Source: Flavobacterium sp. J49 (GTDB taxonomy: Bacteria; Bacteroidota; Bacteroidia; Flavobacteriales; Flavobacteriaceae). Taken from it: 64,000 nt of DNA. A model generated the notes under the pieces. The model ran no database searches. It worked only from the letters and a program-made list of their open reading frames with translations, and had not been told where the DNA came from. A program made the translations under genes and the position numbers. Where the stretch lies: assembly GCF_011742145.1 (NCBI RefSeq), contig NZ_JAAQQU010000104.1, positions 267,938 to 331,937 of the forward strand. The letters are read 5' to 3'. This document shows positions 17,404 to 25,810 of this stretch, piece after piece. The first letter of the stretch is position 1, and every line of letters begins with the position of its first letter.

Positions 17404-17421
17404 ATTGTAATTTTATTTTTT

Positions 17422-20292
17422 TTAGAAATTAATATAGAAGTTGAAAAAGTAGGATCTTCCGAAACCGTAAAAATAACGTGGAGCAAAGGCTGGAGTTCCG
17501 CTGGATACGTCTTGGTTTAACTCTCTGTAATTAGCGTTTCTGGCCTGTTCAAATCCTCCGGTTTTGTATTGTACATCAAAAACATTATTTAATGTTGCAA
17601 ACAGTCCTAAAGTTACGGGATTTTTACCGGATATTCTCCATGACTTTCCACCAGTTAAGTTTACAAGGGTATAAGGGTCAAATTTTTCTTGTTTTAACAA
17701 TTCATCCACGCGGCTTTGAGTAGCTTCAGGAAACTGGAACCCATTAGCATCTGTAGGATTTCTTAAAAAGCTATTGGTTCTTAAAACAGAGGAAACATCT
17801 AAGTAAGTATCCGCCAAATAATTCACGTTAGCGCCAACCCACCAAAACTTAGGGTCACGGTATTCAAGTCCTAAAGCATAAGCTTGTTGAGGTATACCAG
17901 GTTGTCTGTAGTTTTTAAGTTTAGATTCGCCCAAATTCACTAAAGTTGAAAGACCTCTTGCGGCTCTTGCATCATCATTCAAGGTAACATTTGGGTTATT
18001 GTTATAAGTATATTGACCATAAGAAGCGGCAGCAGTAGCCTTAATGGTAGAAGTGATTTGGTATTCTAATCCAAGTTCTGCACCAATGTTTAGCTTCTCT
18101 AATCCTGTTACTATCTCAGCCACAAAAGCATCTCCTCCGTCACCATCATTATCTTCTAAAGCGCCTTCAGCAAAGAAGAAAGAGGTTTCAGTTGCATCTT
18201 TAATGTTAGCGAAGAAACCTGTAAGTCTGGCTTTGAACGTTGGTGTTTTAATCACGTAACTCATGTCAAGGTTAGAAACGGTCTCGCTTTTCAAATTTCT
18301 GATTGGTGTATTGCTAAGTCTGGCATTGAAAAACACATTTCTCATTGAAGGTGCTTTAGACATGTATAATCCGTTAAAAGTAAGGAACTGTTTACCGGAG
18401 ATTTTATAAGTCAAACCACCTTTAAACCCAAAATTGTCGAATTCTATTTTTTCGCTTTTTCCGAATGAAGAAGTAGCATAGATTCCGTTTCTGTACAATC
18501 CTTCTCTTTGGTATGATTTTCTGCTGAAAGATTGCGCTAGATAAAAATCAATTGTTTTATAAGTAAATTTAAATTGGGTAAAAGCATCAATATGATCGGC
18601 GTATAATTTATAATTATAACCGTATCTGTCACCAACTTTAACCTCTCTGTTTAGATTATTTAAATCCGGTTGTTGTGCTGAACCTTCTTGGAAGGTATCA
18701 ATATCTAGGAAATGAGAACCTCCGAGTAAATCGGTCAACAATTGGAAATTGCTTGAATTTAAACGACTGTAACTGGCTCCTCCATTCATAACGATATTAT
18801 CCGACAATTGCGAACTTAAAATACTGTTAGCTACAAATAATTTATCTTCGGTTCTGTCTTCATAAAGAACATAAGAACTTCTGGTAGGTTCTCTTCCTAT
18901 TTCGTTACCGTTTTCATCAATAATTGCAGTTGTGTTTGCTCTGTACATAGCATTCCAATCAATCTGTCTTTGGGTAAAAAACGGCGCATCCATTGCTCCT
19001 ATAAGATTAGGAGTAAACACACCGCCTAAACCTCCGGGTAAATAGGCTGAACTTGGAACCGTTTCAGGGTTATTATTGTATTGTGAAGTGAAATAACTTG
19101 GTAAATTTTGATAATAAGTAGGGTCCGGATTGGCGGCATTAACAAAGTCCAATCTTGAATTACCTATTTCACCAAATTGGTACATTACATTAGTGGTTAA
19201 TTGTGTTTTATCACTCATTTTCCAGTAATGTGTTAACATATTTATAGGTTCCTCTACTTCTCTGTCACGAGAATTTCTCTTTTTCCCATCTTGCCATCCC
19301 CAATATGAATTGTATTTAATCCCGGCAATACGGGTAATTTCATCGGTATTTGAAGAATTTCTTCCTCTTCTGTTTTGAGCATAAATGCTGGTAAAGTTTA
19401 AACTGTGTTTGTCATTAAACTTCTTTTCTATACTGGCAAAAACAGAATTTGCAGAATAATCTGTGCCTTCAAAATAAGCTTCTACAGCCCAACGTCTTGA
19501 AGCAGAAATTACAAATGCCCAACCGTCTTTATTCATCCCTGAGGCATGAGTAGCCATAGCTCTCCAATTGTAATTGGTTTGGGTACCTGCATAGGAAATA
19601 CGCGTTCCCTTTCTGTAAATTGAAGCTCTTGTATTTATTTCTTGTGTTCCTAAAATTCCCCCAAAAGTATAATCTGAAGGTGCTGAACCCATAGTAAACT
19701 CTTGGTTTCTTGTCGCATCATTTAAACCGCCCCAATTTCCCCATTGAGGTCTGTTGTCTAATAACTTGTTCATAGTAACCCCGTTAATCATCGTAGTTGA
19801 ATATTCATTATCCAAACCTCTGATTCTAAAACGCGCCTGACCCCAATTGAAAGCCGCCGCCTGTTGGTATGTATCTCTGGAAGCCTGTAACAATCCGGCG
19901 GTATTTTCTGAACCGCTGTTGTCATCTCCCAAGTCATTATCCAAAATGGCAATTAAATTAATTCGTTGTTCAATTGTAATATCTTCTTCCAAAACTACAA
20001 TTCCTAAATCTAACACTTTTCCGGCCTCTATCTCAACAGACAACAATTGGTCTTTGAATCCGGTGCTTTTAATTTGCAGTAACTGACTACCACTAGGCAC
20101 TTCTTTAAATACAAAAACACCTGTAACGTCTGTCAATGCAGTGAGACTGGTGTTTTGAATAGAAGCAACAACATTTTGTAATGGCCTTTGTGTTTTAGAA
20201 TCTACTACTTTCCCTGTAATTCCGGCAGTAGTTTGCGCAAAAACAAAAAACACTTGCATTACAAATAAAGTACTAATAACAAGTTTTTTCAT
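17422..20292 (-). CDS. TonB-dependent outer membrane receptor with carboxypeptidase-like N domain
   Basis: The product is 956 aa from the ATG at 20292 (MKKLVISTLFVMQVFFVFAQ). The longer frame back to 20361 would cross the promoter. The layout is a signal peptide, a CarboxypepD_reg-like domain (ITGKVVDSKTQRPLQNVVASIQ), a plug domain (FRIRGLDNEYSTTMINGVTMN) and a long barrel ending in aromatic residues (YGFGRSYFFNFYINF). It imports a substrate across the outer membrane using TonB energy. It lacks a SusD partner next door; a DUF5689 lipoprotein follows instead. The substrate is unknown; see the divergent nuclease. Confidence 0.93.
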   Translation of the reverse strand: MKKLVISTLFVMQVFFVFAQTTAGITGKVVDSKTQRPLQNVVASIQNTSLTALTDVTGVFVFKEVPSGSQLLQIKSTGFKDQLLSVEIEAGKVLDLGIVVLEEDITIEQRINLIAILDNDLGDDNSGSENTAGLLQASRDTYQQAAAFNWGQARFRIRGLDNEYSTTMINGVTMNKLLDNRPQWGNWGGLNDATRNQEFTMGSAPSDYTFGGILGTQEINTRASIYRKGTRISYAGTQTNYNWRAMATHASGMNKDGWAFVISASRRWAVEAYFEGTDYSANSVFASIEKKFNDKHSLNFTSIYAQNRRGRNSSNTDEITRIAGIKYNSYWGWQDGKKRNSRDREVEEPINMLTHYWKMSDKTQLTTNVMYQFGEIGNSRLDFVNAANPDPTYYQNLPSYFTSQYNNNPETVPSSAYLPGGLGGVFTPNLIGAMDAPFFTQRQIDWNAMYRANTTAIIDENGNEIGREPTRSSYVLYEDRTEDKLFVANSILSSQLSDNIVMNGGASYSRLNSSNFQLLTDLLGGSHFLDIDTFQEGSAQQPDLNNLNREVKVGDRYGYNYKLYADHIDAFTQFKFTYKTIDFYLAQSFSRKSYQREGLYRNGIYATSSFGKSEKIEFDNFGFKGGLTYKISGKQFLTFNGLYMSKAPSMRNVFFNARLSNTPIRNLKSETVSNLDMSYVIKTPTFKARLTGFFANIKDATETSFFFAEGALEDNDGDGGDAFVAEIVTGLEKLNIGAELGLEYQITSTIKATAAASYGQYTYNNNPNVTLNDDARAARGLSTLVNLGESKLKNYRQPGIPQQAYALGLEYRDPKFWWVGANVNYLADTYLDVSSVLRTNSFLRNPTDANGFQFPEATQSRVDELLKQEKFDPYTLVNLTGGKSWRISGKNPVTLGLFATLNNVFDVQYKTGGFEQARNANYRELNQDVSSGTPAFAPRYFYGFGRSYFFNFYINF

Positions 20293-20320
20293 AAATAAAA
20301 TAAAATTAATTTTTCCTTTC

Positions 20321-20344
20321 GTTAAGTCTCGTTCAAAACTTAAC
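20321..20344 (-). promoter_or_regulatory. Leader hairpin of the TonB receptor gene
   Basis: GTTAAGT and ACTTAAC form a 7-bp perfect stem with a 10-nt loop between the -7 box and the ribosome binding region (about 29 nt before the ATG). No T-run follows, so it is not a terminator. It could protect the mRNA end or bind a regulator. Confidence 0.5.
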
Positions 20345-20350
20345 AGCCGA

Positions 20351-20358
20351 CAAATGTA
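20351..20358 (-). promoter_or_regulatory. -7 box for the TonB receptor unit
   Basis: On the minus strand this reads TACATTTG, matching TAnnTTTG. The implied leader is about 50 nt and contains the hairpin at 20321-20344. Confidence 0.55.
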
Positions 20359-20378
20359 CATCTTTTAATAATATTATC

Positions 20379-20386
20379 TACTTTTG
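20379..20386 (+). promoter_or_regulatory. -7 box for the secreted nuclease gene
   Basis: TACTTTTG matches TAnnTTTG. The implied leader is about 39 nt before the ATG at 20432. It sits about 20 bp from the divergent receptor box, so one regulator could act on both. Confidence 0.4.
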
Positions 20387-20431
20387 GCCCAAAGTTTGTA
20401 AAAAACTTGATATTAAATTAATACACCGTTT

Positions 20432-21532
20432 ATGAGAATTAAAAGTTTTATAGCGCTTTTATTTGCCTTATTCGCAATTTCAGCTGGTAATGCCCAGGCA
20501 AAAAAGTATAATATTCACACCGTGGCCTTCTACAATTTTGAAAACTTGTTTGACACAATTAACGGTCCAAATAATGATGAAGAATGGCTTCCTGACGGAG
20601 CACAAAATTGGACCTCCAAAAAATACAAGCAAAAATTACACAATCTGGCCAGAGTACTTTCTGAAATCGGCACCAGTGAAAATCCTAACAACTCTCCAAC
20701 ATTAATTGGCGGCTGTGAAATTGAAAACAGAGGTGTTTTAGAAGATTTGGTCAAAGAACCACTACTTATTAATAAAGACTACGGCATAGTTCATTTTGAT
20801 TCCCCGGATAAAAGAGGAATTGATGTAGCGCTTTTGTACCAAAAGAAACATTTTAAACCAACCAGTTTTAAAAATATTCCTTTGCTCATTTACAGAAACC
20901 AAGAAGGGAAAGCCGATAAAAAAGACAAAGAAGAAACCACCGATGACAAAAACGAAGCGACTCCCGACAATAGAGTTTACACCCGTGACCAACTTTTAGT
21001 AACCGGTTTCCTTGACGGGGAAGAAGTTAATATCATTGTCAATCACTGGCCTTCGCGTTCCGGCGGTGAAAAGAAGAGCGCCCCTTTCCGCGAAGCCGCA
21101 GGAAGATTGAACCGACAAATCATGGATTCCATCTATAAAATCAACCCCAATGCCAAAATCATTACCATGGGCGATTTAAACGATGGTACTTATAACAAAA
21201 GTGTAAAAGAAGGCATTGGCGCCAAACGCAAAAAAGAAGAAGTAAAACAATTCGACATCTACAATCCTTTTGAAGAAATGTTTTATAAAGGTCACTCAAC
21301 TTTATTTTACAGAGATGCCGGAGACATTTTCGACCAAATTATGGTTTCGGAAGCTTTGATTAGGACCGATTATTCTTCATTCCGTTATTGGAAAGCCGGA
21401 ATTTACAACAAACCCTACATGATTACCACAACCGGCCAATACAAAGGTTATCCGCTCAGACATGGCATGAATGAAATTGGTTTTAGCGACCACTTTCCCG
21501 TGTATATCTATCTGATTAAAGAAATGAAATAA
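20432..21532 (+). CDS. Secreted endonuclease/exonuclease/phosphatase family protein
   Basis: The product is 366 aa. The signal peptide is MRIKSFIALLFALFAISAGNAQA. The EEP fold shows YNFENLFD (metal-binding Asn/Glu), GGCEIENRGVLEDL, NIIVNHWPSRSGG (His), ITMGDLNDGTYN (catalytic Asp-x-Asn) and the final SDHFPVYIYL with the Asp-His pair. A Lys/Asp-rich insert lies at about residues 162-185. Secreted EEP proteins of Bacteroidota degrade nucleic acids or phosphoesters outside the cytoplasm. It is divergent from a TonB receptor plus DUF5689 lipoprotein, which suggests a common scavenging job, an inference from context only. Confidence 0.92.
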   Translation: MRIKSFIALLFALFAISAGNAQAKKYNIHTVAFYNFENLFDTINGPNNDEEWLPDGAQNWTSKKYKQKLHNLARVLSEIGTSENPNNSPTLIGGCEIENRGVLEDLVKEPLLINKDYGIVHFDSPDKRGIDVALLYQKKHFKPTSFKNIPLLIYRNQEGKADKKDKEETTDDKNEATPDNRVYTRDQLLVTGFLDGEEVNIIVNHWPSRSGGEKKSAPFREAAGRLNRQIMDSIYKINPNAKIITMGDLNDGTYNKSVKEGIGAKRKKEEVKQFDIYNPFEEMFYKGHSTLFYRDAGDIFDQIMVSEALIRTDYSSFRYWKAGIYNKPYMITTTGQYKGYPLRHGMNEIGFSDHFPVYIYLIKEMK

Positions 21533-21540
21533 TAAACAAA

Positions 21541-21565
21541 GTCTCGAGCACATCGGGACTTTTTT
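21541..21565 (+). terminator. Terminator of the secreted nuclease gene
   Basis: GTCTCGA and TCGGGAC pair (7 bp with one T-G) around a 5-nt loop, followed by T6. It begins 9 nt past the stop. Confidence 0.85.
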
Positions 21566-21594
21566 ATTTTATAACTTTACTTAAAATTTAAACC

Positions 21595-22131
21595 ATGGCC
21601 GTAGCAAAACCCTTCAACCTCAACCAATGGATAAACAACAACCGTCATTTGTTAAAACCACCCGTTGGCAACAAAAACTTATACGTTGATTCCGGCGATT
21701 ATATCGTAATGATTGTAGCAGGTCCCAACGCCCGCAAAGATTTCCATTACAACGAAACCGAAGAACTTTTTTACCAACTCGAAGGTGAAATCACCGTTTA
21801 CATTCAAGAAGACGGCGAAAAAAAAGCGATGAAACTCTCCGCAGGCGATATGTTTTTGTTGCCCGCCAAAGTGCCGCACTCTCCGTCGCGAAGTGAAAAT
21901 TCCATAGGATTAGTCGTTGAACGCAAAAGAGTGGGCAAAGAAATTCCCGACGGCCTGCTTTGGTTCTGCGAAAACTGCAACCACAAACTCTACGAAATCT
22001 ATTTCGAATTGCGCGATATAGAAATGGATTTTCTCCAACATTTCAATCATTTTTACCAATCGGAAACCCTCAGAACCTGCGAAAAATGCGGTACCGTGAT
22101 GGATACCGACCCGAGATTTATGACCAAGTAA
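21595..22131 (+). CDS. nbaC: 3-hydroxyanthranilate 3,4-dioxygenase
   Basis: The product is 178 aa. It is a cupin with the family's iron ligands His51, Glu57 and His95 and substrate-binding Arg47 (ARKDFHYNETEELFYQLEGE; PAKVPHSPSR). A C-terminal rubredoxin-like iron site has two CxxC pairs (CENC, CEKC). It opens the ring of 3-hydroxyanthranilate to the precursor of quinolinate, so it serves the kynurenine route from tryptophan to NAD or to degradation. No other kynurenine-pathway gene is in the window. Confidence 0.97.
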   Translation: MAVAKPFNLNQWINNNRHLLKPPVGNKNLYVDSGDYIVMIVAGPNARKDFHYNETEELFYQLEGEITVYIQEDGEKKAMKLSAGDMFLLPAKVPHSPSRSENSIGLVVERKRVGKEIPDGLLWFCENCNHKLYEIYFELRDIEMDFLQHFNHFYQSETLRTCEKCGTVMDTDPRFMTK

Positions 22132-22136
22132 AGGAA

Positions 22137-22221
22137 TCGGGAGCTAATCCGGCTGTCCACTGTATCTTTTTAACTTGTTATAAAAACAAGCTAAAAAGGA
22201 TGCCGTTACCATCCGGGCTAA
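22137..22221. repeat. Dispersed flavobacterial repeat, copy 3
   Basis: The frame GGGAGCTAATCCGGCTGTCC is followed by a long AT-rich hairpin (CTTTTTA-CTTGT with ACAAG-TAAAAAG, 22165-22199) and GCCGTTACCATCCGGGCTAA. The framing words match copies 1 and 2, while the hairpin is longer and unrelated. It lies between two co-oriented genes. Confidence 0.82.
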
Positions 22222-22277
22222 AATTCAAAATAAACGATTACTTTTGCTGAAACTAAAACATTCAAACTAAAAATACA

Positions 22278-23831
22278 ATGTCAACAATTGCGCAACAATT
22301 CGGCATGACCGAAGCCTTAGAAATATTAGGTGTAAAAGCCATCAATGAAGGTACCTCTACAGGAAACAATCATTTTTCAAACGGAGAAATCTTGGAAAGT
22401 TATTCTCCCGTAGACGGACAACTTATCGGAAAAGTAAAAACCACCACAGCCGAAGATTATGAAAAAGTAATGCAAACGGCGTCAGAAGCCTTCAAAACTT
22501 TTCGTTTAATGCCGGCACCCAAACGCGGCGAAATCGTTCGTCAGTTTGGTGAAAAATTAAGAAAATACAAAGAACCTCTTGGGAAATTGGTTTCCTATGA
22601 AATGGGAAAATCTTTGCAAGAAGGTTACGGAGAAGTTCAGGAAATGATAGACATCTGTGACTTTGCGGTAGGTTTATCACGCCAATTGCACGGTTTGACC
22701 ATGCACTCGGAACGTCCGGGTCATCGCATGTACGAACAATACCATCCGCTTGGAATCGTCGGAATCATTTCGGCTTTCAACTTTCCTGTAGCCGTTTGGT
22801 CTTGGAACACCGCTTTAGCATGGATTTGTGGTGATGTTTGCGTTTGGAAACCTTCTGAAAAAACACCTTTATGCGGTATCGCTTGTCAAAATATCATCGC
22901 CGAAGTGTTGAAAGAAAACAATCTTCCCGAAGGAATCTCTTGTTTAATCAACGGTGATTATAAAGTTGGTGAAATGATGACGCATGACAAACGCGTGCCA
23001 TTAGTTTCTGCCACCGGTTCAACCCGTATGGGTAAAATTGTAGCACAAGCTTGTGCCGCTCGTTTAGGAAATTCCCTTTTAGAATTAGGCGGAAACAACG
23101 CCATCATCGTAACGCCGGATGCTGACATCAAAATGACGGTTATCGGTGCGGTTTTCGGTGCGGTTGGAACGGCAGGACAACGTTGTACTTCAACTCGTAG
23201 ATTAATCATCCACGAAAGTATTTATGATAAAGTAAGAGATGCGATTGTGGGTGCTTACGGCCAATTGAGAATCGGAAATCCTTTAGACCAAAACAACCAC
23301 GTTGGACCACTAATCGATACCCATGCGGTTGAATTATACAAAAAAGCGTTAACTCAAGTTGTGGCTGAAGGCGGAAAAATTTTAGTAGAAGGCGGTGTAC
23401 TAACCGGCGAAGGTTACGAAAGCGGTTGTTACGTAAAACCGGCCATTGCCGAAGCTGACAACTCATTCGAAATCGTCCAGCACGAAACTTTTGCACCGGT
23501 TTTATACTTATTAAAATATTCAGGCGATGTGCATGATGCCATTGCTATTCAAAACGGTGTGGCGCAAGGTTTATCCTCTGCGATTATGACCAACAACTTG
23601 CGTGAAGCAGAAGCTTTCTTGTCGGTTGCCGGCTCAGATTGTGGTATTGCCAATGTAAACATCGGAACTTCCGGAGCGGAAATTGGTGGTGCTTTTGGTG
23701 GTGAAAAAGAAACCGGTGGTGGTCGTGAATCGGGTTCTGATGCTTGGAAAGTATACATGAGAAGACAAACGAATACCATCAATTATACGACCAGTTTACC
23801 ATTGGCACAAGGTATTAAGTTTGATTTATAA
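22278..23831 (+). CDS. ALDH7-type aldehyde dehydrogenase (aminoadipate-semialdehyde dehydrogenase-like)
   Basis: The product is 517 aa. It has the NAD-binding Rossmann region (GIISAFNFPVAVWSWN, WKPSEKTPLC, SATGSTRMGK), the catalytic Glu in LLELGGNNA and the nucleophile Cys303 in AGQRCTSTRR. The C-terminal GGAFGGEKETGGGRESGSDAWKVYMRRQT is typical of the ALDH7/antiquitin branch, which oxidises alpha-aminoadipate semialdehyde in lysine catabolism. It follows the dioxygenase gene by 146 bp with a repeat between. The 2-aminomuconate semialdehyde dehydrogenase of the kynurenine route is a different branch (ALDH8), so the two genes may not share a pathway. Confidence 0.92.
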   Translation: MSTIAQQFGMTEALEILGVKAINEGTSTGNNHFSNGEILESYSPVDGQLIGKVKTTTAEDYEKVMQTASEAFKTFRLMPAPKRGEIVRQFGEKLRKYKEPLGKLVSYEMGKSLQEGYGEVQEMIDICDFAVGLSRQLHGLTMHSERPGHRMYEQYHPLGIVGIISAFNFPVAVWSWNTALAWICGDVCVWKPSEKTPLCGIACQNIIAEVLKENNLPEGISCLINGDYKVGEMMTHDKRVPLVSATGSTRMGKIVAQACAARLGNSLLELGGNNAIIVTPDADIKMTVIGAVFGAVGTAGQRCTSTRRLIIHESIYDKVRDAIVGAYGQLRIGNPLDQNNHVGPLIDTHAVELYKKALTQVVAEGGKILVEGGVLTGEGYESGCYVKPAIAEADNSFEIVQHETFAPVLYLLKYSGDVHDAIAIQNGVAQGLSSAIMTNNLREAEAFLSVAGSDCGIANVNIGTSGAEIGGAFGGEKETGGGRESGSDAWKVYMRRQTNTINYTTSLPLAQGIKFDL

Positions 23832-23869
23832 TCTTTGAGAAAATAGAACAAAGAAGCAAGAAAAAAGAA

Positions 23870-23896
23870 AAGCGTCCTCAAACCGGACGCTTTTTT
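23870..23896. terminator. Bidirectional terminator
   Basis: AAAGCGTCC and GGACGCTTT form a 9-bp stem with a 7-nt loop, A-rich on the left and T-rich on the right. It lies between convergent ALDH and PhnA-like genes. Confidence 0.88.
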
Positions 23897-23915
23897 ATTT
23901 ATATAAAGTTGAAAT

Positions 23916-24491
23916 CTATTTAGTCTTCTTTACATACTGTGTCAAAATCACGATATGTTGTCCTTCTACTCGGCCTTCAATTTGTTCGGCATTGTCCCAA
24001 ACGACTTTGATATTGTGAACAGCAGCACCACGCTTGGCGGTGAAATTAGCGCCTTTTACATCTAAATCTTTAATTAAAACCACCGAATCTCCATCAAACA
24101 AAAGATTGCCGTTGCTGTCTTTGTGAACGATTTTGCCTTCTTCGTCTTCGCCTTCTCCTGTGGCTTTGGCCCATTCTAATGCATCTTCGTCCAGGTACAT
24201 CATATCAAGTAAATCGTGATTTTTTAAACGCGCCAACATACGCCAGGAAACAATTTGCACCGGCAGGTTTTCATTCCACATGCTGTCGCTTAACCCACGC
24301 CAATCATTCGGATTGGTAGTGTCGGGATTCTCAATTTGGTCTTTTAAATTTTTCGTGATTAAAACACAATTTTCGGGAATATCTTCGGTTTTGGGTGCAA
24401 CTAAATACACTACTAAATTCTCTTCGCTTCCGCTGATTTCACATTTGGAACCGCTTCTGTCTTTTAATCTTTTTTCAGTAACAATACTCAT
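23916..24491 (-). CDS. PhnA/YjdM domain protein
   Basis: The product is 191 aa. The C-terminal ~70 residues (NGNLLFDGDSVVLIKDLDVKGANFTAKRGAAVHNIKVV..EGRVEGQHIVILTQYVKK) match the PhnA (YjdM) beta-domain. The N-terminal zinc ribbon of the family is degenerate, with only one Cys of the set left (GSKCEISG). The middle is acidic and unrecognised. The PhnA name is historical: the family has no proven role in phosphonate breakdown. It is the last gene of a loosely spaced minus-strand run. Confidence 0.85.
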   Translation of the reverse strand: MSIVTEKRLKDRSGSKCEISGSEENLVVYLVAPKTEDIPENCVLITKNLKDQIENPDTTNPNDWRGLSDSMWNENLPVQIVSWRMLARLKNHDLLDMMYLDEDALEWAKATGEGEDEEGKIVHKDSNGNLLFDGDSVVLIKDLDVKGANFTAKRGAAVHNIKVVWDNAEQIEGRVEGQHIVILTQYVKKTK

Positions 24492-24513
24492 TATGTTTGG
24501 CTTAAATAATTAT

Positions 24514-25008
24514 CTATAAGTTGAAGGAAGCACCAATGGTAAACACAAATTGGTTGTTGTAATGTTCAAATCCGTTTACATCAGTATCATATCGGGCTAA
24601 AGGAGCATTGGCTTCAGCAAACATTCCGAAACCATTGGTGAAAAAATACCTGAAACCAAGATGCCCGCCAAAATTTCGCAAGCCTAAATCCAAACCGGGA
24701 TAAACATCCATCTTTGGGTCTAATTTTAAAACGTTCCCGATATTAGCATTGAAACGCACTTTTAAATCGGCTCTGTCTTCAAAACGAGGTTTAAAACCTA
24801 CCTTATCATTGGCATTAAGCATATAACCCGCTACTATTCCGAAAGACATGTTTTCGCCCATCCCAAAATCGGCCGAAACCCCAATTCCGGTTCCACCATC
24901 TTGCATAGTCATGCCTACTTGTCCTTTTACATCTCCTTTTCCTTTAAACGCTTGTGCATTGGCAAAACTGACCATAGCCAAAACTGCTATTGTGATTATT
25001 TTTCTCAT
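24514..25008 (-). CDS. Small outer membrane beta-barrel protein
   Basis: The product is 164 aa from the ATG at 25008 (MRKIITIAVLAMVSFANAQA). The frame extends to 25092, but that overlaps the next gene and lacks a signal peptide. Alternating Gly-rich strands (MSFGIVAGYMLNAND, LDLGLRNFGGHLGFRYFF) end in a terminal aromatic/Leu strand (FVFTIGASFNL), the hallmark of a porin-like eight-strand barrel in the OprW/OmpW style. The role is unknown. It follows the metallophosphatase by 64 bp. Confidence 0.85.
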   Translation of the reverse strand: MRKIITIAVLAMVSFANAQAFKGKGDVKGQVGMTMQDGGTGIGVSADFGMGENMSFGIVAGYMLNANDKVGFKPRFEDRADLKVRFNANIGNVLKLDPKMDVYPGLDLGLRNFGGHLGFRYFFTNGFGMFAEANAPLARYDTDVNGFEHYNNQFVFTIGASFNL

Positions 25009-25072
25009 AACTATTAAATTAAAGTGCAAATATAGGCCATTAAAAATACTATTTTGTAGAATTAATTTGAAA

Positions 25073-25810
25073 TCAATTCCTTCCTTTTTCATTAAAATAC
25101 AACTCGTTCAATGGTTCACTTTGCCAAAACTGTTTGGTGTCAACATCCATGATGGTTAACGGACCTTTAAACGCAGCGCCGGTATCCACATTCCAAACAC
25201 AAGCCTTCTGAATGGGAACCGTTTTTCCTATTCGTGTAACCGGTGTGTGACCAATATAAACTTCATCATATAAAGTAAACCGTCGAGGATACAACCAACT
25301 GTCTTTGGGAATGGTTTCATCTAGCGACAAAGCCGTTTCCCAAAGCGTTCTGTCCCAATAAAATAATTTGGAAAAATATTCATAATTGATGCCGTTCATA
25401 TTGGTAAATCCGGCATGGATAAACAAACGGTTTTGATCATCGTGGTAATAATCCTTTAATGATTTCAGAAAAGCGATATGCAGCTTTTTAGCAGCTTCGG
25501 TTACATTTTCATAAGCCAAAATAGTCGCTTCACCGCCGTGTTTGAACCACATTTTTTCATCGAAATTTTTGGTATTACCTTCCAACCAATCCAACAATAA
25601 CTCATCGTGATTGCCTTTGATAAAATGGCAATTTTGCTTTTGGTTCAATCCTATCAAATAATCAATGACTTGTGGTGATTCGCTCCAACCGTCTACATAA
25701 TCGCCTAAGAAAATTAAAGTGTCTTCATTGGTTACTTTGGCCCTTTCCATGATTTGATGCAATGCTCTCAAACCACCGTGAATATCGCCTATTACTAATA
25801 TTCTACCCAT
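25073..25810 (-). CDS. Calcineurin-like serine/threonine metallophosphatase
   Basis: The product is 245 aa. Family motifs are in order: GDIHG (residues 8-12), GDYVDG, GNHDE and HAGF, with later HTPV. The layout matches PrpA/ApaH-like single-domain phosphatases that remove phosphate from proteins or dinucleotides. Its start lies 8 bp inside the upstream AlbA_2 gene, so the two are translationally coupled. The substrate is unknown. Confidence 0.93.
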   Translation of the reverse strand: MGRILVIGDIHGGLRALHQIMERAKVTNEDTLIFLGDYVDGWSESPQVIDYLIGLNQKQNCHFIKGNHDELLLDWLEGNTKNFDEKMWFKHGGEATILAYENVTEAAKKLHIAFLKSLKDYYHDDQNRLFIHAGFTNMNGINYEYFSKLFYWDRTLWETALSLDETIPKDSWLYPRRFTLYDEVYIGHTPVTRIGKTVPIQKACVWNVDTGAAFKGPLTIMDVDTKQFWQSEPLNELYFNEKGRN

